Below are positions 56,340-64,000 of a DNA stretch of 64,000 nt, piece by piece (within the stretch, counting starts at the first letter, position 1; each line of letters opens with the position of its first letter). The stretch comes from Cryptomeria japonica (taxonomy: Eukaryota > Streptophyta > Pinopsida > Cupressales > Cupressaceae). The DNA is taken from positions 188,001-252,000 of the forward strand of contig NW_026728904.1 of NCBI RefSeq assembly GCF_030272615.1, read 5' to 3'. A model generated the notes under the pieces. It searched no databases and had not been told where the DNA came from. It worked only from the letters and a program-made list of their open reading frames with translations. The position numbers were made by a program, and so were the translations under genes.

Positions 56340-57300
56340 TAGTAGCTAAGGTAGATAAGGGATTTGAGTATATTATTTCAATTTGAAGATTTGGATGCCA
56401 TGGAATCACTTGATTAGGATATTGGTGCAATTCTAGATCTTGAAGGAGAATTAAGGCTAGCTCTATCTAATATGAATGATTATCAAAACAATGTTCAAGA
56501 AATCAGAAGAACGTGTTTTCCACCTAAAAAGACAAATTGGTGAGGGAAAGAAGACCATTGATGACCTTGAAACAAAGCTACGTAATAAATCTGAAGAGTG
56601 CACTAAGCTTGAAGAAGATGTGATTATATTAAGGAAATAATTGAAAGAGACAAAAGAAAAAATTAATAAGAAACTAAAGCTCAAAGGTGGCAATGATTTT
56701 CTTAATGAGATGTTAAGCAATCAAAAATCGTCTAAGGACAAAGGAGGTCTTGGTTTTAACAAAGAAGAAAGTGCTTATACTCTCTAAAATGATGAGAAAG
56801 GAAAGGAAAAGGTCATGGATGAATCTAAGAAGACTAATTATGAAGATAAAAAGGGTATCACTCAAGTCTGAAACAAGAAGAACTTTAGGAGGCCTCCTCC
56901 TACTCAAACCAGGCATTCTCCATCTTTTAATGAAAAATATTTTACATATAATAATTTTCAACATAGAGTTAGTGAATGTAGAAGCCATATCAAATCTCAG
57001 TTATTCAATGGATAATGCTATGCTTTCAATAAGTTTGGACATAAGATAAATGAATGCAAAAGTAGAATGATGTATGGATATGTGAATACAAACTATAATA
57101 GAAATGTTTAGCCTTTCGATGGCTTTTTTATGCATTTAAAAAATATGGGCACAAGGTTGTCAATTGTATATCCAATGTTAGAAGGAATAGAAGTGGTCTG
57201 CAATAGGATCCTACTTGTTACAATTGCAAAAAATCAAGACACGTTGCTAGGTTGTATAGAGAAAATAATGATAAGACATCTTTTCTGGATAGAATATTGA
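56340..57300 (+). pseudogene. Degenerate gag of element I with three zinc knuckles
   Basis: Across several frames: a coiled coil (KRQIGEGKKTIDDLETKL, then KLEEDVIILRK), the FLNEMLSNQKSSKDKGGLGF phrase, and a basic linker. Three knuckle-like units follow: one near 57015-57060 (CYAFNKFGHKINEC, second Cys lost), one near 57110-57175, and one near 57215-57262 (CYNCKKSRHVARLY, the Gly before His and the last Cys lost). As in element D, the N-terminal gag domain is absent. Multiple knuckles are known for some plant copia gags and are also seen in element B. Confidence 0.6.
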
Positions 57301-57430
57301 TATCAATGGTATTAAGGAGAAGATGCAGAAGAAATGGGTGAAGAAATCTGATCAAAATATAGAAGATAATATAATAGATGGATCTATACCTACTGGTAGT
57401 GCATGTAGTTCCTCAAAAAACTAGATAAAA

Positions 57431-57814
57431 TGTATTATCTAAGGGGAAGATTTGATTGAAGACCTTAGGCACCCCCTTATTGTTTGGATGTTGAATTGGT
57501 TTTAACATGGAAGATATTGTAAAGGAATTTTTGGAGGTTTTCAAGTCTTTGCGATGATTTGTTAGAAGCATTTGTGGCTTCTATCAATACAGACTAGCAA
57601 CATTTTGTGTCTATCAGTCAATTGTATTCAATGCAAAACCAAAGTGGTTAAAGATAATGGATAAATTGCAAATGTTTTTAATTCAATTTGATCACTTGTG
57701 ACCTTGCAAATTTGAGATCTATTTTGTACGAAAGAGGATTTCTAGTCCAAACCCTAGTGACAGTGTGATCAAGGTATTCTAGAAATATTGTCTTATCAAT
57801 TCTTCTTATTGATT
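57431..57814. other. Unassigned stretch between I and the BAHD fragment
   Basis: No convincing gene. It probably continues element I or is its truncated end. No polypurine tract or LTR is visible. Confidence 0.4.
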
Positions 57815-58205
57815 CAATGGGTATGATTCAAGTACTCAAAACCAATGCATCAGAGCTAATAAATATCCCTTTAAAATTTATTACAAATTTGATCCACAAG
57901 TTCATTACTAAAATTGATGATAATTTAATACATTCAACAATTGGATTTTTGGAGCTAAGAAAGCAAATTTTAGGACTGGCCAAAGATAATGATGCAACTA
58001 ATGAGATATCCACAAGTTGGATGAAATTTCCAATGCATAAATTTTATTTTGGAATTGGTTAGCCATTGTATGTAGGCCCTTCATTGATGCTCATTGAAGA
58101 TCTTATAATCTTATTTGATTCATATACTAATATTGGAGGTGTAGAAGTTATGGTTTGCTTATCAAAAGAACATATGACTGAACTTGAACATTATTATTTT
58201 TAAGT
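57815..58205 (+). pseudogene. BAHD acyltransferase pseudogene, copy 2, 3' end only
   Basis: Aligns with the C-terminal third of 26076-26958: DSSTQNQCI-like, ANKYPFKIY or ELINIPLKF depending on frame, DDNLIHSTIGFLELRKQ, STSWMKFPMHKFYFGIG, a stop where the Glu codon after the FGxG motif is expected, then LYVGPSLMLIEDLIILFDSY and LSKEHMTELEHYYF. The front of the gene is missing. The sequence after it (58205-58400) also matches that after copy 1. It is more decayed than copy 1. Confidence 0.8.
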
Positions 58206-58639
58206 TTGATTTCATATTTCTTTTTGAATAATACTTTACTTTTAAATCTCTATGTATTAACCTTAATATGTCTAAACTTAAATAATTGTGCTAGCTTTAA
58301 TTTATAAAAAATACATGTGTTATTGTTTTAATTCTATTTTTTATAAATTAAATATATTAAATACATGAAACTATTGTGTGCACTGCTTTAATTATTTTTT
58401 ATAAATTACCTATGTTAACCTTAATTTTTGTCATAGTGGGACTGGTGGATGGGGAAATGGGTTTTCAATGCAGATTATTTTCCCCATTTTACGAGACAAA
58501 GGCGATGGTAGAGGGGACAACTATATGAAAAATAGAGAAAATTTAAAATATATAAGGAAATTTAAAATTTAAAATATATTCATATGATAACATTGATAAA
58601 TGAGAGTTAAAATTTTGTAGCTTAGTACTACGTAAAGGA
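58206..58639. other. AT-rich 3' flank of BAHD copy 2
   Basis: The first ~200 bp match the flank of copy 1. The rest, to about 58639, has no identified content. Confidence 0.5.
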
Positions 58640-59475
58640 AAAAGGGGATAATGAGATTAAACTGGATATTCTCCTAAACCTAGACCAGGTGGACCCTGAT
58701 AATAGTAAAAGCAAAAAGGTTGATATTCACATGCTACTGGCTAATTCCACCTCAAGTCGGGAGAAGTGCTTTCATTGGTTGATAATTGAAATTCTCTTCT
58801 TCAAATAGGTTATAAATGATATCATCAACACCTTCACCAAGAACCTGATACCTGATAAAACTGATAAGCTCCTAAATATGACCCAAAAATTGACTAAAGA
58901 CATTAGGGTCTTGAAAACAATACATGAATCTAGAATCGCCAATTTGGATAAAGGTATGGAAGAGTTAAATGGAAGTCTTAGGGTTTTGGTTGAAAATAGT
59001 AAAGAAGCAATGAAAAACAGTGTTGAAGACCTTAAAAAGCTGAATGAGAAAATTGCAATTCGTAAAGCCCATCTGATCAACAATGTTCCACCATCTACAA
59101 CTAAATCTAAAATGAAAAATTTGGATGCTAATCCTCAGGGATCAGAGGTGCAGGTGTCTATGGGACCGTCTACCAGGACCAAGAGTAGGAATCAAGAGAA
59201 AAGTACCACCAAGGGCATCATGGAGGCATTGGAAGATATCAACAAGAACATTATTGAGAAAAATTTTGAGCTCATGGAAGTTCTTAGTTAGTTTTTTGTA
59301 GGTTTCCCCAAGGCTTTAATGTTATTTTTTAGTCGGGCTCAGTGGGGTGTTTCCCATGTTTCTATCTCTATTTGGCAGATGGTTTTGGAGTGTTTCATTA
59401 CTATTTTTCTTTTCCTATTTTTGGATTTGGCTTTTGGGTCCCTATAAAAACCCATTTTATCTTAATCAAAAATTA
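58640..59475 (+). mobile_element. 3' end of a second LINE
   Basis: Ends TTTTATCTTAATCAAAAA after a CCCTATAAAAACCC stretch. This parallels the 3' end of the LINE at 32266-36000 (TTTTACTTTAATCAAAAA). The coding part (58640-59290) is a Lys/Glu-rich coiled coil with MTQKLTKDIRVLKTIHESRI, KGMEELNGSLRVLVENSKEA and a basic tail with TRTKSRNQEKSTTKG, ending at a TAG (59289-59291). This resembles the C-terminal half of the LINE ORF3. A 3' UTR of about 180 bp follows. The left limit is approximate, and no target duplication is evident. Confidence 0.6.
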
Positions 59476-59699
59476 TAGTTAATTCAAATTGCTTTCAAAT
59501 TTTCAATTTCATACATTCATAAATATAATCTATTGAATATAGAGAATATTCATTATCAATATGCATCTAACTATATGAATATCAAAATTCCCAAAGGCTA
59601 CAAGTTTCAACAAAATGAAAAATATCATATATCAATGTATCACATTATCGTATATCAAAATACTAAAAAGTCTCAAAAGAGTTAAGAGACTCAAGACTC

Positions 59700-61925
59700 A
59701 AAAGTAAAACAAAGAAAGTATGTTGTTAGCCCTAATCTTCATCAAAATAAATTGTGCCACTACTATTAGCCTTAACCTCAAAGGCTACATTGTTGACTAG
59801 AACCCCAACCATTCCCTCCTATGCCTCATCCTCATTAACATTGGCAGCATCTTTAGGATTAATATCTCATCGTAAAGTTGGACTCTATCAATACTTTGGA
59901 GTTTGATGATTCCTAAATTGTAGAGAAATGCACAACCTCTAACTTCTCCTCACATTTAGCTATTCCTATTGATGGAGTGGATAAAGATATGTGTAGACCA
60001 ATTTCTCCTTATATCAAAGGAGCTAGAAACCTACAAAAGTAGTAAAATGGAAAGTATCCTCAGCTCTGGTGCATCTACCCCATTTTATTTCCACCATCCA
60101 ATAGGGTTTCCTTGTGCTATTACTACTCTATCCATCCTCACCTCTGGTGTGTTGAAGTTTGGACCATCATGATTTGAGAAGGTGACCCATTTTTCTTGAA
60201 GTATATCAGCCTACTTAGGTAAATGCATCTTTTGAAGTGCCTGCATGAACCCACATCTTACCTTAGTATCATCGGCAAGAGGGCACCTTCCATCCCTAGG
60301 CTCATACCATTTTGGATTTAGTGCAACGACTACCATGTGAAGTGGATTGTTCATAGTTTTTTACCTCCACATAAAAAATGGGCTTAATATACTCCTCATT
60401 TAAGTCCAATTGTTGATCCTTGACTAAAATCATTTCCTTCATCCTTTGAATCATGTTGCTAAAATTCTCATATATCTCTCCAATATTAGGAGAATTTGTA
60501 TCAACATATCTAATGACATCTACAATAGGAAAGATGATGGAGGAAACACATCTACAATGTGTAAAAAATATTTAAAAAAAGAATAAGAGTAAGCTGATTA
60601 ACAACTAGGAAACTTAGAAAATTTGACATATTCAACAGTAAAATTAAAATATTAAAATGATTTTATTTAATAAAATTTGAAAATTAGCAATGTCTTACCT
60701 CATAGTGGACCACCAATCATTGTCAAGGATCCTTTTTTTGATGGATTTTCTTTTAGCACATCTTGCATTAGGCCATCTATTCCACTTTGTATTCGACACC
60801 ATTGACTATAGAGTATCATGCACCTCAATCATCCTCTCTAACAAAACAAATTAATTGCCATATATTGTCTCCATAGGTTTGAGAATTCCTTCTTTAAAAA
60901 ATCCTGAAGAGAGCAAGTGGGGTGTGGTGGTTGAAAATGAACATTTGAAGATTTCTAGATTTTGCCACCACTTCCTTTACACAATCTAATTTCCCCATTT
61001 CTTTCAATGGATTGTTAAATGTATGAACACAACAAGGAGTCCAAAATATGTACTTGTAAGCACCCTACACCATCAAGCCAACTAAATTTCATACATGTGC
61101 TAAATCAATGATCACTTAAACAACATTTGAGGCCATAGCCTCCTATATAGCCTCTCTCAAAATGATAAATTAAAAGTGTACATCCTTGTGTTTCCCTGAA
61201 TGTAATCAATGACTCTAAGAAAATAAGATTCATTTGTGCATGTGACTATGATGTTGATGAGTGGCCAATGTATAATGTTAGCCTATCCATTTATAACAAT
61301 AGAACAACCTCCTCATCCAAGTATGCATTATGTCCTCCATCACCAAACTCGCCTTAGAATATCTTTGTCAAAGATGGTATCTATATTGTGTAGTTTCTGA
61401 TCTCTAGGGGTTGCAAGAGGGGCTAGCATTAGCTATATCTTTGACCTTTTTTTCGGAAATAATAAGAACAAACCACATGAAATGGGATGGTATGGGCATA
61501 AAAGAATTCACAAATGGAAGTCTTTGTCATTTTGTTCTTGCACATTGAACATATTTGAAACTGGTCCTAGCTTCCCACTATCACTAGCCTTCCCCTTTCC
61601 TCTTTTGGCATCCATATTATGAATAGCACTACTACTGGATGACATAGGCTAAAATGTAGATAGCTTTGAAGGAAATTCTATTAGCATGGGCATATTTTTA
61701 GTTTTACAATTGTTTTTTTTCTTCCATATGTAATATGTAACACTTTATCTTCTCATGCTCCTTTGTATATTTAGAAAATTTAACTCCATTGCCTGAAACA
61801 CCCAAGAAATTAGACCAGACCCTTGTGTAGCTCCCTCTAAAATCAGTATTGCATATGTAACATAACCACACCCTCCTTCCTCCTAATTTTTTCTTTTGAC
61901 ATATATGGCATGAATAAGGCAAAGA
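59700..61925 (-). pseudogene. hAT-superfamily transposase fossil
   Basis: Minus strand, N to C. A BED-type zinc finger (61922-61704) has CHICQKKKLGGRRVWLCYIC and FRGSYTRVWSNFLGVSGNG, with Asn where His is usual (KAHLLG). Next come FFYAHTIPFHVV (about 61510) and a DUF659-like region with IVTCTNE-like sequence, LTIHxKKWGN and NTKWNRWPNARCAKR. A segment follows with VIRYVDTNSPNIGEIYENF (about 60520), and finally the hAT dimerisation region near 60110-59960: NPIGWWK, then VDAPELRILSI and RNWSTHIFIHSINRN. Order and motifs match plant hAT transposases, which cut and paste DNA with 8-bp target duplications. Many stops and frameshifts; terminal inverted repeats were not found. Confidence 0.75.
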
Positions 61926-62420
61926 ATAGGTTTTGTAGGGTTAAAAGGGCCTAGTTCTTAGAGTTTTAAAGTATCTAAAAAGATCTCAAATTATTTTTGT
62001 GGATGTTTTTCTTCACCCCCAACACCCTCACTCCCACAGCAACCTATATTTATTTCATTTGCAACTTATTCCCCTTCTTGGTCACTACTATCATTAGCAT
62101 TGATTCTCATGTTTTAAATATAATGCAACTTTAAAGTATTAAAATATTATTTTCTTCCTCATTTTTTGGTACTTATTTTGTTGTTTTATAATTTCCATCC
62201 TCGCCATCCGTGCAACTCTTTTTCCCCCTTTTCCTTGTGCCAACTCTTTATATTCTCTATTGATCTGCAACAATCCATCTTTCTAATTCTTGAGCATTCT
62301 TTCATCCTGATGATGGGTCACAGAGTGTGATCCGAAACATTGATGCAAAAAATAACACATAATCAAAACTAGAAGCAATAACTATCAACTATCATGGATT
62401 ATGGAAAACTAATTCGTTTT
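61926..62420. other. Stretch upstream of the hAT fossil
   Basis: No gene recognised. It probably contains the 5' part of the hAT element. Pyrimidine-rich around 62190-62270. Confidence 0.4.
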
Positions 62421-62612
62421 AATATTAATGAGCATTTTTAAATCTTGCATAACTTGATGGAAAAAAGGAAACTAAATTTTAAACTCTTACATTTAAAATA
62501 CATGCATACATACATATAAATATATAGACAGACATGCATATTTTATTTTAAAATTAATCAATATTAAGTATTAAATTTATAATGAAGAATAAATCAATTT
62601 CTAGAATCATAA
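62421..62612. repeat. 3' flank of the BAHD segment, copy 2, distal part
   Basis: Matches 27820-28050, including the AAACTAAATTTTAAAC and TATTAAGTATTAAATTT stretches and the TA/CA low-complexity run. It shows that hAT and LINE sequences separate it from 58400. Confidence 0.7.
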
Positions 62613-64000
62613 TAGTTTTTTATTAGGATAAAACGGGTTTTGAAGGGGCCCTGAAACCCTTACAATCAGATAACTACCATCGATTAATGGACTAAACTAC
62701 TCAACAACAAACAACAGGTTTTAGAAAGGACCTGAAACCTTCTAGACTTGCAGGCATCCAGAACCCAAAACCTAAAGACTATAAAAAGAATAAACAACAA
62801 TACAGAGAAGCCACAACCAATCAAACACCAGCCAAACTTCAAGAGTGAAACATTACAAAACAAGTTGGCCCAAGTAGAGGGTCTAAGTCAGCAAACAATA
62901 GACCTCAACAAACTAAGAACGGGGGTTTTTTCAGGAACCCTCAACCAACAAGAAGGGTTTTCCTAGGCTCCCATAACCTATAATAGAAACTCTAAGCCAC
63001 AAAGCCTAAACCTAACCAAAAACAAACACTGACCAAACTGGGCCCTTGAAAACTGCTAACATCTGGCTAGTCCCTAAAAGAAACAAAAAACATAGGTTTT
63101 TTTAGGCTCCCTCAACCTCGAGAGTGGCTTTTGTAAGGCTCCCACAACCTGACAAGGCCCAGAAAACAACATCTCTTCCTGAAAGCACAATCTGGGACCC
63201 AGGGATACAAGGTTTTAACAAGGCTCCCTTAACCTTAAACTTAAGGAAGAACAAAACTGAGAAAATCATACCCTCTATCCTCTCTGCCTCAATAGGAGAA
63301 TAAGGAATGAAATTAGCATGAAGACTAGTCTTCGCTCCCGAATAGTCAAGAGACAACACATCGTCACTCCCAACAACATTTCCTAGTCTCAACCACAACA
63401 TCCACCTTCACCTCAATAGAAGAAAGGTCATCTCCAACACCATCCATCTTCACTTCTAAAGAAGATAGGGCCACCTCTATAGGAAAGGCCATAGAAAACC
63501 AGAGATGCTAAAGAAAAACTCAAAGAAAAAAGGAGAAGCCAACCTAAGAGCCAACAGGGATTGAAATATTCAAAACCGCCCATAGAAAGGGTGCAACAAA
63601 CAACACCTAGGGGACCACAATGAAGGGCTCCAAAAATGAAAGATAAGGAGGATAATCTATATCAAAGAAAAGGTTACCATCCCCCGCAAAGCACATTAGG
63701 CCCTGAATCCTAAAACAATAGAGACTTCGTTCCTAAAAATAGCGCCACGCAACCTGGTCGGTAACATCTCCACAAAATGACGGCACGAGCAGTAAAAGAA
63801 ACCCCAAACGCAACCCACCCACTCTGCCCATGAACCAAACCATCTATATGAAAGAAAATAAAGCCAAAAAAGAGTGTCTCAGCAAAAGGATAGCCTCCAA
63901 AAGCAGCCCAAGTTGAGGAAATAATAGCCACCCTAAACACAAAAGGGAGATAGGCAAGAGAGCCCCTGCTAGCAATGGAAAAAATTGAGCAGAGAAAGGG
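62613..64000 (-). mobile_element. 3' end of a third LINE, minus strand, with repeated hairpin motif
   Basis: On the minus strand the element ends GGGTTTCAGGGCCCC, TTCAAAACCCG, TTTTATCCTAATAAAAAA at about 62613, parallel to the LINE end at 35959-36000. The upstream sequence (63700-62660) contains six more copies of a related GGTT...AACC motif. Minus frames such as 63940-63710 and 63401-63102 are open but match nothing I recognise; they may be an ORF3-like tail or 3' UTR. The element runs past the window edge. Confidence 0.6.
62635..63234 (-). repeat. Seven dispersed copies of a palindromic GGTTTT...AACC motif
   Basis: Plus-strand positions 62635-62659, 62717-62739, 62923-62946, 62955-62978, 63094-63117, 63126-63149 and 63211-63234. 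The plus-strand consensus is GGTTTT, 4-8 bases, AGGCTCCC or GGGCCCTG, then AACC. Ends are complementary (GGTT with AACC), and the centre is GC-rich. The copy nearest the poly-A matches the single motif in the LINE at 35959. Confidence 0.6.

Larger units (their letters stand above)
54930..57430 (+). mobile_element. Copia-like element I, LTR and gag fragment
   Basis: Plus strand. LTR of about 1375 bp (54930-56304), PBS TGGTATCAAAGAAAGG (56307-56322), then a degenerate gag to about 57430. No pol or 3' LTR is seen before the BAHD fragment at 57815. It shares PBS variant and gag type with element D. Confidence 0.65.

Noticed and set aside
58640-59500. Target duplication for the second LINE
   Set aside because: Only weak AT-rich similarity (GTTAA-type) between the flanks; not distinguishable from chance.
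63710-63940. 76-codon minus-strand ORF with hydrophobic segments near the right edge
   Set aside because: Falls inside the third LINE and resembles nothing known; hydrophobicity alone is not evidence.

Overview
The window looks like intergenic nuclear DNA from a seed plant with a large, retrotransposon-filled genome. The AT-rich background, very long Ty1/copia LTRs, L1-type LINEs with plant RNase H, a hAT transposase fossil and a plant-type BAHD acyltransferase pseudogene all fit. A gymnosperm is plausible, but nothing here proves the lineage. I found no intact protein-coding gene. Every coordinate and similarity statement comes from reading the sequence by eye.

Layout, left to right. 1-2352 is a minus-strand copia-like element D (gag coiled coil, PBS, long LTR). 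2353-9337 is an unidentified repeat H followed by a truncated minus-strand copia K1. 9338-10514 is repeat J. 10515-24662 is a second copy of H plus K (K2), split at 11984-19849 by element G. G is a Ty3/gypsy-type element with 1241-bp LTRs and a perfect TAGGG target duplication; it carries gag and protease but no reverse transcriptase, RNase H or integrase.

24817-28050 is a low-copy segment: a promoter-like stretch, a minus-strand gene fragment and a BAHD acyltransferase pseudogene. A diverged copy of the segment lies in pieces at 37234-37569, 57815-58400 and 62421-62610, so a duplicated locus was spread over about 25 kb by transposons. 28050-31864 is gene-empty apart from a large hairpin. 31865-36866 is a second J copy, interrupted by a 5'-truncated LINE (32266-36000) with a 16-bp target duplication and an extra open reading frame after RNase H.

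37579-38998 is a tiny LTR element C that carries a protein disulfide isomerase fragment. 38999-53705 is a decayed minus-strand copia B whose 5' LTR was hit by a near-complete plus-strand copia A (44938-52334). The same B LTR holds an array of alternating GGATAAG and CTTATCC motifs. Two tRNA-derived SINE heads in opposite orientation follow, then copia fragment I, the second BAHD fragment, a LINE 3' end, a degenerate hAT transposase (minus), and the 3' end of a third LINE with a repeated hairpin (minus, running off the window).

The coding parts belong almost entirely to transposon replication: gag, protease, integrase, RT/RNase H and transposase. All carry stops or frameshifts. The most interesting signals are non-coding or chimeric: the GGATAAG array, the LINE third ORF, the PDI-carrying mini-LTR element, the gag-protease-only element G with its repeated leader motif, and the dismembered BAHD duplication.
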